The position numbers were made by a program, and so were the translations under genes. The notes under the pieces are model-generated. The model saw nothing but the letters and a program-made list of their open reading frames with translations, ran no database searches and was not told the origin of the DNA. From the NCBI RefSeq assembly GCF_001653235.2, contig NC_035790.1, forward strand, positions 4,154,001 through 4,218,000: a stretch of 64,000 nucleotides of DNA. Direction: 5' to 3'. Shown piece after piece: positions 48,999 through 61,877 of this stretch (the first letter of the stretch is position 1; each line of letters opens with the position of its first letter). The DNA is from Pochonia chlamydosporia 170 (Eukaryota > Ascomycota > Sordariomycetes > Hypocreales > Clavicipitaceae).

Positions 48999-51900
48999 GG
49001 GTCAATGGTCTGCGTTGGTTCCGACGTCTCCATCATTGTCGCGCCTGACGAGTATTCCGCTAGTTTGAATAAACTCGTGAGATTGGCTAGCCGATCGTGC
49101 TGACAAGCTTACATGTACAGTCAGTACGGAGTACATGGGGATGAACAAGTGGCTAACGAGATAGGGGGAAGCACTCCAATCCTTGGCCAGCAAGGGCAAG
49201 ACGACTACACGGCAAAGATGATTCTGTGCTGTACCATCCGGCCCCCAAAGATAATGTCCAGAACCATCAACAAACTGACTGTCACTGTGTAGCACCATTC
49301 TGTACATGTATTGCAGAGGAGGGATGCAATACTGAAGAACAAGGATGCTGGTCTTTCCCTAATTTCGAAGGTTGGAAACGCTTGCAACGGCCCCCACAAG
49401 CCTCGTGTGTTGAAGGATACAGACTTGGGACGATTGCAAAGTACCTAGGTATGTATGCAGTACTGTACTGTACGGTACAGTCCTTCATAGGACAACACAA
49501 CATCACCGGGTTGCCAATGTCTGACGGACGGAAGCACTATAGCACCATGCACGACATAACTGTTACTCGCCGTCTCGACATGCTCGGACAGCTTAATTGT
49601 CAAGATGGACAACCCCAGACGGGCTCCTTGGCCACCACCCACGTCAGCTAAAACCTTGGAGCACTTTTGATTTGCTTAAAAGACCGGCTGGCCTGACAAT
49701 CAATGTCCGGAGATGCCTGTGTCTGTCCAATGGCAAGCGCTGTTCATCTCGGGGAACACGCAGAATGAACTCCTTAGGACACCAATATCAAACTTGGCAG
49801 CATGTCCTCTGCGGTGCACCGCCATCTTGGCATCGAAGGGCTCGCCGATTCTCCACACATGTGAGAATGCCAAGATCTGCACCGTTCGATGCTAGATCAA
49901 GTAGCAAGACCAATTTACTGGGCTTTGATAAGCGAATGTGAATGGAAGACCGCCGCCGTGGAGAAAAAATAGAAATGGAGGCGCGGATTAGGCCTTTTTC
50001 CAGTCTCAATCAACTTCCCAGCACTGCATGGAGTACGGCGCCGCCAGTGCAACAGTGGTTCGGTGGTGTCTGTTCCGCCCAGGAGCAAGGGTCTGGGCAA
50101 CATTGAAAAGTCTGGGGCGTGGAGACATCCAGACATCGGGGAAGACTCCAAGGGACTAGCGTCAAAGCACAATGCCAAGAACAACCGGTCCACGGGAGGT
50201 GGGCCTGAACTGACTCTTGGTTGGCTCGTTGGCACGAAGTGGAACTCATGGCAAGCCGTTTGGTGGAGAGATTGTGGTGAGAAAAGACGACTTCACCAAA
50301 TCACCAGTCCAACTGCGGAGTGCCATTCTGCCCAGTACCATGCTGGACTGCACTCCGTACCATGGCTGGAAACCTGGACATGGTTGGACTCCGCTTGTTG
50401 GGCCATCATGGCGTACAGCAACTCAGCAGTTGGCTCCAAAACACACGATACTGCGATTCGCGCCCGAAAACACACCCAGTCGAGCCGCGCGTGGGCAACG
50501 CCATCACCGGTATCTGCCTGAAGTTCACTGTTGACGAGACAGGATAAAGCGGCGTGTCCGGCATCTGACGGGAGATCTTGCTTGTTGAAAGAGAATTAGG
50601 GTACTGTTGCTGGACTGTGACTGGTGCAAAGGTTGCATGGCTGCGCAAGCTTGATTTATGGTTATACAGGCTCATTTGCCACAACGAGGCAAGATCGGCA
50701 ACGGCGAGAGTGCGGGTGGCCACACCAATGTGACAGGGCTAGCAGCATTTGCATCCGTTTATTCGACACACCACTAGGTCGGCACATCCGTCCAACACTT
50801 GTCAACCAACAACCAGTTGATCGTATGCAGGCTAATAAGGATCTGGTGGAGTCAAGCCTCGGATTGGCTTTGGCATCTGGTCGCCTCGTTGCAAGCAACA
50901 ACTGGTGATCGGTTGTGATAAGACGAGACTTGAGCCAGGAGTTGCACAGACGTTGAAACTATCGCCGACGAAGTGCTCAGCAGACCTGCCCACTTCGAAC
51001 CCGTTGGACTGGTGGTGTATTCTGCGATGCTTCGCCAGTGTTGCATTCGAGTCCTTACTAGCAGCTATGCCTGTCCATGGTCTGCATGCATATTAGCTTT
51101 CCATGTCACTGGGAGCATGGTGAGCGCCTCCGCCAACACGGGAAGTAATTGCAGGCTGGGTGTCACAATATGGCCATGCGAGCCCTGGCCACCGTGAAAG
51201 ATGCCGCATCGTCTCATTCCCGTAGCATAATCTCAACTTTGAAATAAACCTTGTTTGCCACGACCGTACGAAAGTATCTTCCATGCGCTTATGTTCTATC
51301 GCCACTTGAAGCAGGCGGACAGACAATACACCTTAGGTTGGTCGTGGTTACAGTACTGCAAAGGCGCTGAATCAGACTTCCAGTCCTCCATGCTTTTGTA
51401 CTGTGATCGACGAGGGTGCCACCCAGATCAAGGTGGACCATTTGTCTTGTCATGGCAGCCCCAAACGATCCACCGGCCCATCCAGCCATCCTTTCTTTGA
51501 ACGTCTGGACCCTTTGTTGTCAAATAGACCATAATCTCTAGGCCCGTAATTGGACGCACCGGGCACATGATGGTTCTGGTAGCCCGCTCAGGTCAATGGG
51601 GCGGATGCTGTCAACATTCGTGCCTCTTGCCTCGCTAGTTTCCATCTTGGCTTGTCGGTCTTATCGTGCTGTTCAATCTGTGGGCATCAAGTCCTGTCAT
51701 TTGAGATACCCCGTTTGGCATTTGGGTACTGGCTTAGCTGCCGCCGTTTTGGAGAGGATTATGCCTGGCTTGTGTGGCAGAAGTCGCAATAGTTGATCAA
51801 TCATAGTGCAGCACTGGACATCCTGTACTCCATAACTTGCCTTTCCTGGCTATCATCCTATAACACATGACACGTCCTTCCTTTCCGGGACATTGTTTCG

Positions 51901-52629
51901 TCTGGCGAAAGTCGAGCGGCCGACTTACAGTCCCCAGGCTTGAGCAACGACTCCTTCAGTTGAGGTTTCGGGCCAGTCCACCATACCACGACAGCATGAT
52001 AACATCTGTTCATATCTTACCCTGTGCGTGTTCCGTCCGAACGGTGTCAATGTCCACTCCAGGATTATCCCCAGCTTTGCCCGGCGGCCTCCATCTTGAC
52101 GATTGTCCCATCACTTGCGTCAAATCAAGATCCACTTCAGCACCCGTAAAACAGTCCACAATCTCGTAGTCCATGGCTCCTTGAGAATGCTTCCGTAGCC
52201 AGTTTGGGGTTTTTGTACGGAGTAGTCCTTCCACTTCGTGTATTCTCCTCACACTCCAACCCCTGTCGGCCCCTCCCCCAAATTGCCTCAGCCCCAAGGG
52301 CCAGATCTGGTGCCACGCTACTTGGCGAACAACATACAGTATGGTTCTCTGTCACACACCCCACCCCCTTCTTCACGGATGTCTGAATCGCTTTTCTCAC
52401 CCTCCAAGCTGAACCTGCATTGACATCCTTCCAGAAGCTCATCTGTTGGGTCAATTTCTCTTTAAAGAAGGCCCGATCCCCCCCGTTTGTTGGTTTTGTG
52501 TTCTCTTGTTTTCTCTGCATTCCCTCTTCTCTTCTTTTTCCCAGTACACCTTGAGGTTTCGCAGCCTTGCCTAGTGTCTTCTGCAGCAGAGGTGGGCAAG
52601 TTGCCAAGTTAACGACAGACTTTGGCACC

Positions 52630-54635
52630 ATGTCGTCCAAAGACGAGGCTCTCGACTCCAGTGCCATGGAGAAGGGCCACACAACTGCCCTCGAGGGTAC
52701 TTCTCAAGTCATCCCTAAAGAAGTAACCATTGAGCGCAGCGGAAACTTCATGACCCGAAATGGTTTGAATCTCGAATCATTCCAGAAGGCTCATTACGGC
52801 CCCGGCCATGTTGAGCTGGATCGCCCCATGAAGCCCAGACATCTGAATATGATTGCCATTGGCGGTTCTATCGGTGCCGGTTTCTTCGTTGGTTCTGGTG
52901 GTGCTTTGAGCAAAGGTGTAAGTCAGCTTTCCGGGTTCACACAAAATGGTTGCAGGCTTCCTTTAAGTCCAGCATCTATCCGTAGATAAACCACAAAGGC
53001 TTTTCCAAGCTAACAGAGTTTGGCCAGGGTCCCGGTAGTCTGTTCCTCGATTTCCTCATCATTGGTATCATGATGTTCAATGTCGGTAAGTGGCCCGTAG
53101 CTGGCATTTGCGTCACTTTTGTGCCGTTTGTTTATGAACCCTCTCATCTTGTTGAGTATCGTGTTGACGAGTTATCTGCTACGCAGTGTACGCCCTTGGT
53201 GAACTCGCTGTCATGTATCCCGTTTCTGGTGCCTTCTATACCTATTCGACTCGTTTCATCGATCCCTCCTGGGGTTTCGCCATGGGTTGGAATTATGTCT
53301 TCCAGTGGGCCGTCGTCTTGCCTCTCGAACTTACGGTGTGCGGTCTTACTATCCAATACTGGAACGAGGACATCTCAGTCGGTGTTTGGATTGCTGTCTT
53401 CCTCGCCGCCATTATTATTATCAACTTATTTGGTGCTCTTGGCTATGCTGAAGAGGAATTTTTCTCGTCGGTCTTTAAGCTGTGCGCTACCGTCATCTTC
53501 ATGATTATCGCCTTTGTCCTAGTCCTCGGTGGTGGACCTAAGAGTGGGCGATATGACGAGTACTGGGGCGCCCGATACTGGTATGACCCTGGCGCGTTTA
53601 AGAACGGCTTTAAGGGTTTCTGCGCAGTCTTTGTTACCGCCGCCTTCTCCTTCTCTGGAACTGAGCTGGTTGGTCTTGCTGCTGCTGAAGCTAAGAATCC
53701 AGTGAAGTCCTTGCCAAGTGCTATTAAGCAGGTATTTTGGCGTATTACGCTCTTCTATATCCTTGGCCTCTTCTTTGTTGGTCTTCTTATCGACAGCAAC
53801 GACCCTTCACTGCTCTCATCGCAGGCTTTCAGCGATGTTAAGACTTCTCCCTTTGTTTTGGTTGGCAAGTATGCTGGACTCAAAGGATTTGACCACTTTA
53901 TGAACTTGACGATCCTTATCTCGGTCCTATCTATTGGCGTTTCTGGTGTCTATGGCGGCTCTCGAACTCTTACTGCCTTGGCACAGCAGGGTTATGCCCC
54001 CAAGATCTTTACTTATATTGACAAGTCTGGCCGCCCTCTCTTCTCGGTTATCCTTATCATCGCTTGTGGATTTCTCGGATTTGTGAGCTTGAACAATAAT
54101 GGACCCGTTGTTTTCGACTGGCTCCTGGCGTTGTCCGGACTTGCAGCCATCTTTACCTGGGGTTCCATTTGTCTGGCCCATATCCGCTTCCGCAAGGCTT
54201 GGAAGTATCACGGCCACACTTTGGATGAAATCCCTTTCAAGGCCATTGGAGGTGTCTATGGCTCTTGGCTCGGCCTTGCTCTTTGCGCTCTCGTTCTGAT
54301 TGCCCAGGTAAGGGAATTGCCCTGATATACCCCGACATCGTTGGATAAACTCGCTGACATTGTGAACGTTGCAGTTCTACACCGCCATCGTTGCTCCGCC
54401 TGGTGAATCTGGCATGGGCACTGTTGAGGGCTTCTTCAAGTCGTACCTTGCCTTCCCTGTTGTCTTGTTCTTCTGGGTGGTCGGTTACTTGTGGAAGCGA
54501 ACTGGCTGGCTTCGGACTGAGCAGATGGATGTCGATACTGGCCGTCGAGAGTTGGACTGGGATGAAATCAACGCCTACCGAGCCAAGGTTGCCTCGTGGC
54601 CAGCTTGGCGACGACTCCTTCATCACACCTTCTAA
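52630..54635 (+). CDS. Amino acid permease (YAT/APC family), 4 exons
   Basis: Plasma-membrane proton symporter of the fungal amino acid permease (Gap1-like) family; substrate range cannot be read. Exons 52630-52917, 53028-53085, 53187-54307 and 54375-54635 give 575 aa. A polar N-terminal tail (about 75 residues) leads to the signature RHLNMIAIGGSIGAGFFVGSG, the helix-1 substrate-binding loop. Then come VYALGELAVMYPVSGAFYTY, IDPSWGFAMGWNYVFQW and the central FSFSGTELVGLAAAEAKNP block. About twelve hydrophobic helices are visible, and the C-terminus (RRELDWDEINAYRAKV) is a typical cytosolic tail. The first ATG after a long leader follows GGCACC. The gene has 10.5 kb of gene-free DNA upstream and is convergent with ARMH3. 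Confidence 0.94.
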
Positions 54636-56107
54636 GGTCGTGAAGGGGAATGGCATTTTGTGTATATGTGTTTCTTATATCAACGAATAAGCCTGCTGTC
54701 CTTGTTGTCCCGCCATCAGCTCAATATTGCTGCTGGTTTGAGAACATGCCACCGACTGCAGTTCGTCGAAGAACGCCTGCCCAGTAGTGTGTTGACTCGC
54801 CGATTTTCCTTGGTGGTCAGGTCGTTCTTTTTTTGTTGATACATTTTCTGCTGTACAACATTAGCTATTAGATACCACGTCAAATAATCCACGACATGAA
54901 TGGAATAAGTTACCTTTATTTCCTCATGCATTTCATTTTCTTACTGTACCAGAGTATTCAAGAAGACAATGAACCCATCTGCAAAAGATGTTGTCTCGCA
55001 GTCACAGATAAGAGCTGTTTGGCAAGTGCTGGTAGCGGTAGGCCTACGAATGTCAAGCGTGTGCGATGATATCGGTGCTCAGACACACATTGAGAGGCGA
55101 TAATTTGCTCTGTACGGAGTACGTGTGACAGGAGATGTATGGATGGACTCCATGTCCAAAGTCCGTCTTTGAGTTGTCAAGCGCGCCCTTAGCCAGTCCA
55201 ATCAAAGTCGCCCCACGCGTTTGCACGCCCTTCCATGTTGTTGTCTCTCGGCAAGCTCACAATCGATTTGTTACTTGTCTCACGCTATTGATGGCTTGGT
55301 CAGCACAGATTGATTGTTCATCCACCTTTTGTCAATCAGCTTTCACTCTGTCTCCGAAAGTGAGTCTCTACACAAATCGCATTTGCGGACAGAGGCTTAC
55401 CCCCCAGTCCTCATACCAAGCAAACCGAAGTGGGGGTCATCACCTTGCGCCCAATTCAGTCGGATACAAGCGAAGAACAGGCAAACAACCACTCAAACTT
55501 TTTGGTCCGACCGGAGATTGAGTGAATATTCTCCTGTCTTCTTCACATTCGCATTCACGTAGCCCTCCCGTGTTCTTTCCGAGATGGCCCAACCACTTTT
55601 GAGGACATTACGTCTACCGCCCTTCTCATCAAGAGAGAGACAGCAGGGTCCCAAGCGAGGAGGTTTCACGCAACTTGGTATCAGCTCTATGTACGTAAGT
55701 AATTGCACTAGTTTACAGCCACACCGTAGGAACCAAGCTCCAGGAGCAGTGCCAAATGTTCTTGCCGATGCCTGAAAGTCGAAAACTAAATATTAGACTG
55801 TGGGCGAATCCTTTCCAGACTTGGGGTAAGACAAACTGGAGGATGCCAATTCTCCATCCACTAGGTTCAGCGTTGAGCCTGGAAGAAACTGATGACAGTT
55901 GACCTAGTCATGAATACGGATGTTTGACCGTTGATCTCCTAGAAGTCTCTAGTCCCATCATTCTTTCAGATATGCACAGCACTGGAGAGAAGTTGTGCTG
56001 GTGCTACTCACAGCTGTCCAGCTAACCTCGGCGTTTGTATGATCTGTAGCCTGCCCACCCACTGATCTGACTCAAAAGTTTTGTTATTGTGCGGCATCTC
56101 CCATGAC
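54636..56107. other. Intergenic, permease / ARMH3 3' ends
   Basis: 1.5 kb between convergent genes. Nothing coding is supported. One TACGGAGTA motif (55113-55121) and one ACCTAGGT palindrome (56106-56113, overlapping the ARMH3 stop) are present. Confidence 0.5.
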
Positions 56108-58351
56108 CTAGGTACATATTTGCTGGGCTTGCCTTTCTACCATCACCCTCACATCACCAACCGATGTCCGTGCCATCTTTTTCAAAAGGGTTCTCTCGTC
56201 TGCTTCCCGAAAGTTGTCCCACGTATCCAAGCCTTCCTTAGCTTGTATGCTCAAAGTTTCGTATCCCTGTTTAATTACCTCCGTGACCTGATTTGTAGTC
56301 AGGTTGCTGGGTTTCTTTTTAGCAGAACCACCTCCGTCCGTAAGAAGTTGCTTATAATGTGTGCTGACACTGATTAATGTATCAATTGAGTTGCTCTTGC
56401 GATTTTGGAGACCATAATTCTCCTTGAACTTGGTCAACACTTCTCCAGATTCAACTACTTTGTAAAACAGATCGTCATACGCGGCGGGTGTAGGTAGGAA
56501 TGCTTCACCAGCAGACAGAGAAAGTGCTAGCAAGTTAACGACATGATCCAAAAGAGTGTTAATGTGAGTCAAGTCCTTCAGATCCGAAGTGTAGGTTGCC
56601 AGGAAGCGAATAAGCGAGAGGAGAGATCTGAAAAATTCTGACCAATGATATGCGAGACGTGTTCTGGAACGTGAGAGATGCGAGATGATCCGTAGCAATA
56701 TTCCCAAACATAATGTGTATAAGCTGACGTCCAGTCGTCGACGGAGGTTGTGATTAATGCCGTCAATCATGCAGTCAAGGACGCTGGTAGCAAGGACTCG
56801 CTCCCCTTTGACAAGCGGCAGGAACGGTTGGCGGTGACGGCACAGCCGCACAGAGGATTTGATTTCGTCGCTGCATATTCTTTTGCAAATGATTGGATCT
56901 TCAATCAGCAAACGAAACACCATCAGATTCAAGTGCGCATAGTACGACGCCCGGTGAGACAGGTGAGCGTGTTGAAGAAGATACGAGGTGAGTGACACGT
57001 AGCTCGCAAAAGGTCGTTCATTGCCATTCTCTCCGGGGAATGATACAAAGTTGAAGCAAAAGAGCTTATTAGCATGTGCAAAATCGTATGTGGCGAGAAG
57101 GGCAGCTGCGTTCTCGGAGGGTCTAACAGAGGTTAGCCTCTCACAAAGCGGACAACACAATACATGTGTGGACTCACAGATTGGAAAACATTTGTTTCGC
57201 TGTCTCGGCATCGTAAACTGGTTTCTTCTCTGGCTTTGGGCCGCGAATTATTAAGCCCAAGCCAATAAGATTCAGCGTGTTGCTCAGTGTCCAGCCTTCA
57301 GGTAGATCATCTTGTATGTCGATGTAATCTAATCGAAGGGCTTGGCAAGTGTAGCCCATGCATTGGATGATTTTTTGAATGGTGGATTCGTTGACAAAAT
57401 CATTGAATCTGAGCTGATAGGGGTTTTGAAACTCGAATTTGTTATAATTCGCTAACAGCCCCAAGAGAATAAATGGCTCCAACACTTGTCCTGGTGTTTC
57501 TGAGTCTTGCACAAACTGCGAAGGACCAATGTCAGAAATTGCAAGAACAAACAACACTTTTGTAACGGCATATAGGTACCTTCATTACTGCCGGAAATAG
57601 ATCTCTATGTATCATGTATGTGAGAAGAGTCGTCTGATACGCGCCGGCCGTCACGGCAAGCAAAACTTCGACAGCTTTGTGCCGCGCAACGACTGCCACT
57701 CGATGTTAGTGCGTGCTTCAGACAAAGCGCTGCTGCTTCTTACGAGATTCGCCATTCCGAACTATTGTATCCAGAGTGCTCACAAAGTCTGTAAATACGG
57801 CGTCGATATGGTCGAGTCCGGCGAGGACGGTAATGATATCAGAGCTTGGATGGGGATATTTCTTGGACAAAAGACACGAGAGGAAAATGCTTAGGGTCTA
57901 CTAAACGTCAACGTAATACACAGCAGGTTACAACCTCAGCAACATACATCTAATGCGTGCAGAGGAGCAAGACCTCGACCTGCTTTTACAGTTGTGATAG
58001 CCTGGCCGAAGAGCTCCCTCGTTCGACCTTCAAATGTTAACGTGTCGATCGGTGATATGTCGTTCAGTAAGCTTCGTAGCCTTTGGCGATCCGGGCGCAG
58101 TAGGAAGAACTCCTTCCAGAATCCGTCGGATTTGTCTTCGCCATCGTCGTCCTCCTAGCAGGGCCCTCGGGTCAGCCAAGGGGTAGCAGGATTTCCATAT
58201 GGGTGCGGCATACCTTCAATCGACGGTCAGTATCGGATGGCAGCGCATGTAAGGAGGTGCATCAAACCTTGAATACGGCGGAGTATAATTCTATAATCTT
58301 CGGCGTAAATACCTCTGGCGGAGGCTGGCGAGTGAGTGGCGACGCCTCCAT
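56108..58351 (-). CDS. ARMH3 / DUF1741 (C10orf76-like) armadillo-helical protein, 6 exons
   Basis: Fungal relative of human ARMH3 (C10orf76), a Golgi-linked protein that binds PI4KB; the fungal role is unknown. Exons on the minus strand are 58351-58268, 58154-57948, 57897-57744, 57692-57580, 57515-57178 and 57122-56108, giving 636 aa. All junctions preserve frame. Recognisable blocks: FTPKIIELYSAVFK, SDGFWKEFFLLRPD, the junction LAPLHALDTLSIFLSCLL, SSDIITVLAGLDHIDAVF, TTLLTYMIHRDLFPAVMK, and the DUF1741 core YHWSEFFRSLLSLIRFLATY. It is predicted to be alpha-helical throughout with no signal or membrane segment. The ATG at 58351 gives the family-like start MEASPLTR; an upstream in-frame ATG at 58474 exists. 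The first two introns are the least certain. Confidence 0.82.
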
Positions 58352-59180
58352 GGGAAAGCCGGCGTTGACAACAAGATTCTTCCATGAATCCTGTGAGCTT
58401 CCAGCGATATGACAACCTTTGAACCCTGTAAATTTCGTGGGGCTCTCGTACCGTGCGAAGATTACCTTACGCACTCATCTGCTCTGTGCACACGTGGTGC
58501 CTGAAACGGCCTTGAAGACACCGTGGAGGGCTTAATTGACAGGCCAATTACAATTAGAAATAGTTTGTGGTTCAAATATTGACAAAATTTTATTAAAATC
58601 ATGTACTTTCAGAATTCGCGTTGTGTAGCGGCCAAAACATTACCCATAGGGTGGACGTCCAACACAGTGATTCCATGTGAGACTCCAAAACCTATAGGCA
58701 GCAATAATTGGAGAGGCGTGACAGATGAAAGGTGCTATTTGACGCTCTGCTTACACAATATACACCAAATCGTGACTATGGTATCCCATGAACAGAAGGC
58801 AGGCATAACCACCCTGTTATGATATGTTTAGGTTGCAATGGCTGGTGAGACTCGTGGATTGGGTGACGAACAGAGTCTTTTCCGAAGTTGACAGAATATT
58901 TCAAGCCCTGCGACCATTAGCAAGGACATTCACTACAGCTAATTACGATTTACGTGCATCTTCGGGAATTCAAAATGCGCTCGTCACGTCAATTAAACAC
59001 CGCAGTCAGCGGACAATGTAAACGCGGCGATTGGGACTGATCCAAACGACCCAGTAATACTCTTCATTACAAAAGAGGTGTAGGCAGCATATCTTACTGT
59101 TGAGAAAAACAATTTCCTGCCATGCGAACAAAATGAGTTGTGTGGGTTAACCAAAGCTGGGCTTTGTAGATCGATCCAAG
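58352..59180. other. Intergenic, ARMH3 promoter / MFS 3' end
   Basis: 829 bp containing the ARMH3 promoter and the 3' end of the upstream-neighbour transporter. AT-rich around 58540-58620. No gene seen. Confidence 0.5.
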
Positions 59181-61387
59181 TTATGCCTCGCCTTCTAATT
59201 TCTTCTCCTTGGGGCCAGCAATAACGTCTTCAATCGTCTCGTCACTAAACTTAAGATCCTCTTCAATTGAGACGTGGTCCTTGATTCGCCACCAGATGAG
59301 AGGGGCTGCAAAAAGTAATGAACCACCCAAACAACCCCAAGTAGCGCCGAAAATCGTATTAAAGTCGAGATGTCTCTCGTCCATAGACCAGAAGATGGCC
59401 GCTGCTCCACTCTGTAGCCCTGTACGCAAAAACAATACCGGTTAGCTTGATGTTCTCTTTTCTAAATCATTGAAAATTCACAAAGTGGCATTTGAGGCGA
59501 TTGGAAGATGAGTAGGCGACATGCGCTGGCATGTTTCCAAGGAACATTGGGGACGTTTTCGCCTGGCCATTTCAGGAGGCAGTCTTCCAAAGTAAAAGGT
59601 ATATCTCTAATAACTCTTGGAACTGCTGTTATCCAAGCAGTTACCGGACAGTCACAACTATGACATAAGCAAAGGTCCAAAGGGGAGCAAGCAACAAAGT
59701 AAGTAGAGATCAAACGCCACGCAAAATGTTTCCAATTTTGCAAATTGGGGTATGCTAATGTTGAGTGAGGGTAGGATCAGTTTTAATAAGAGAATAGGAA
59801 TACGGCGTTGAAGTTTGGGGCTAGAAACTCGCTTTGCAAAAACATAACATAAAGATGGTGAAGAGAGAGCGTAAGGCACCGCACCTTTGTAGAAACCTAA
59901 AGATACCACAATTAGCATTATTTCACCGTAGACCTGTTTGGGCAAAACTTACCGGCTAAGTTGGCTGCCTTGCGGCCAGAATTCGAAAGAGATCCCATAT
60001 ACCTGTGGGATATTAGACAATATGTTCAAGAAGAATGATACCCGCGAGATTGGACAACGCATCTCGCATCCCGGGAGGAAATCACTCACCAGTAAACATC
60101 GGTCTGCCAGATTGCGTCATAGAAGCCGTAAAAGAAATAAAGGAACATAGGTCCAATAAATTTCTTGCCACCGTCAGTCCAATCCACAAGCATATCCTCG
60201 CTCCATCCAGAGCCCTCGGTTTCAATATACGCCCGTGAGACCTGTTGTTCTTGCCAGTACCACCCAAGACCCCAGATGAGAAACGTCAGGGCGAACAGAA
60301 CAATGAAAGACACTCTAGCGCGAACGCTGCGACGGACGCCTTGAATATCGAGCGCGTAACCATTGACAACAGCGCCAAAAATCTGGGCTAGCCAATACAA
60401 GAGGTTGTTGAGGGCACGCGTACGAGGGTTGAAGTGGGCAGCGTTCATTGCGTTGTTTTGGTAAGTGTAGAAAATGTTCGAGGAGAAGAACATTGGGAAC
60501 AGGAGGACAATCCAAGGATCTGATATCAGTGTCTCCCACAAACCAACAAATTCGGAAACGAAGGTGGGGTTCTTCATCAAGATGACCTTGGTGTTATCCT
60601 CTCGGATAACTGCGTTGGCGTTGCAAAGAAGGGCAGATAATCCGGCGCCAAGTACCATGAGGACGATGAAGGCAATGTAGGTACCGTCATTGGCGGGAGC
60701 TTGCTTCTTTTGATTGACCAGCTGGGCCAAAGGAATCTGCACATTTCATTAGTGGTCTTTTTCTGATGACTGGGAGTGATGACGACTTACAAGAGCGCCA
60801 ATAACAGCACCTAGGTTAAAAATGATCCAAAACCATGAAATATACCTGCCTTTGCTCTCCTCTGAAGGGTAGGACATCATAATGGCACCCTGTGCACACC
60901 AGAGTAGACCGGCACACACACCAAGAAAGGCACCAGCGAAAATGACAAAGCCCTCATTCTGAGTGTGATTGTAGCAAAGAAACGAGGCAGCGTAGATGCA
61001 ATAACCAAGGCCTCCAACTCCCACAGTCAACCTCAAGCCAAGGCGGTTGGCGAAGGTACCAGCGAAGAAGCCAACGACAGCAAATGTACTGTAAAGTGCG
61101 ATGCTGGCCTTGTTCTGGGCGTCACGGTTGACTTGACCAGCACCACCAAGACCGGTAAGAGAGTTGTACATGCCGGGACACAGGAAGCACACAAGAGAAA
61201 TCATGAGCAACTGGACCTTGGGAGAGGCATACCAAGTCTCAGTGCCAAAGATTCGAATGCTCCTGTACATCCAGCCTGACGGTCGATCGGTGTAGATGGA
61301 TGGATCGGCGTCTACATGTTCTCGCTGAGGCTGTGCCGTCTCGGCGGCAGCAGCCTCTTGGTTTGGCTTGACCTCGTCGGAACTCAT
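59181..61387 (-). CDS. UNC93-like major facilitator transporter, 5 exons with a 12-nt microexon
   Basis: An UNC93-type (DUF895) membrane protein of the MFS superfamily; the substrate of fungal members is unknown. Exons on the minus strand are 61387-60791, 60736-60090, 60002-59953, 59896-59885 and 59419-59181, giving 514 aa. Typical blocks are VCFLCPGMYNSLTGLGGAGQ, the half-way loop YPSEESKGRYISWFWIIFNLG and PMFFSSNIFYTYQNN, then FNPRTRALNNLLYWLAQIFGA. About eleven or twelve hydrophobic helices are visible, with hydrophilic N- and C-tails (QEAAAAETAQPQREH; KEKKLEGEA). Exon 4 is only 12 nt, encodes the end of AGFYKG, and is followed by a 465-nt intron; together with exon 3 it restores DVYWYMGSLSNSGRKAANLAGFYKG. 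Small-exon assignment rests on splice sites, phase and family match. Confidence 0.88.
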
Positions 61388-61863
61388 TGTGAAGGTGTTT
61401 TGACTGAAGCTGTAGCTCGGCCTGGCGCAGGTCGCAAAGTCGACTATGATGAATTAAGCAGACACAAGTGAAGGGAAGTCAAAGCGGCATCGTGAGGTGG
61501 GCGGTTCAAATATGTAAACCGAAGTAACAACTTGACCTTGACCTTGACCAGAGTCTTTCATCTTGGCCAGGGGCCGGGGTGGAGCTTGATGGATGGACAG
61601 TGGAGAGTTGTAGGGTGGTATTGGCAGGGTCTCCTCCGTTCTTCTTTGGTCGCCCCCAGTGATGCCAAGATAGAGAGGGAGCATTGGGTTGGATATGGAT
61701 GGTGAAATGGATTGTTGGTTGTATTTGGGGTGCTGGGGAGGTGGAGAGCATTCCGGGGTGCGCGGAGGAAACCTGAACCTGTTAGTGTAAAACAAGGGCA
61801 CGCGAGGGCGAGGACATAAGAGATGGTGCGAAAAGTATCTGGAATCAATGTACCTACCTAGGG

Positions 61864-61877
61864 ACTAGGTACCTAGT
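61864..61877. repeat. 14-bp perfect palindrome ACTAGGTACCTAGT
   Basis: Lies about 480 bp upstream of the UNC93-like start within a run of TACCTA/TAGGTA units (61851-61883). It might be a regulatory site or a remnant of a dispersed element. Confidence 0.75.

Larger units (their letters stand above)
42097..52629. other. 10.5-kb gene-free region
   Basis: No gene supported between the cupin and the permease. Frames such as 47643-47939, 46615-46806 and 50063-50521 overlap others and match nothing I know. It contains TACGGAGTA/TACTCCGTA at 44618, 44724, 48765, 49125 and 52216, TACATGTA at 49110 and 49303, two perfect long palindromes (44731, 46186), an imperfect one at 49461-49480, and a TGGTC array. 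The last 0.4 kb is CT-rich and should be the permease promoter and leader. Confidence 0.55.

Noticed and set aside
22879..52629. Intact transposable element in the gene-poor half
   Set aside because: No transposase, integrase or reverse-transcriptase motif and no long terminal repeat pair could be recognised in any frame.
57181..57211. Start of ARMH3 at the minus-strand ATG at 57211
   Set aside because: That ATG lies in the intron between exons 5 and 6. The conserved frame enters through the acceptor at 57123 and continues from upstream exons.
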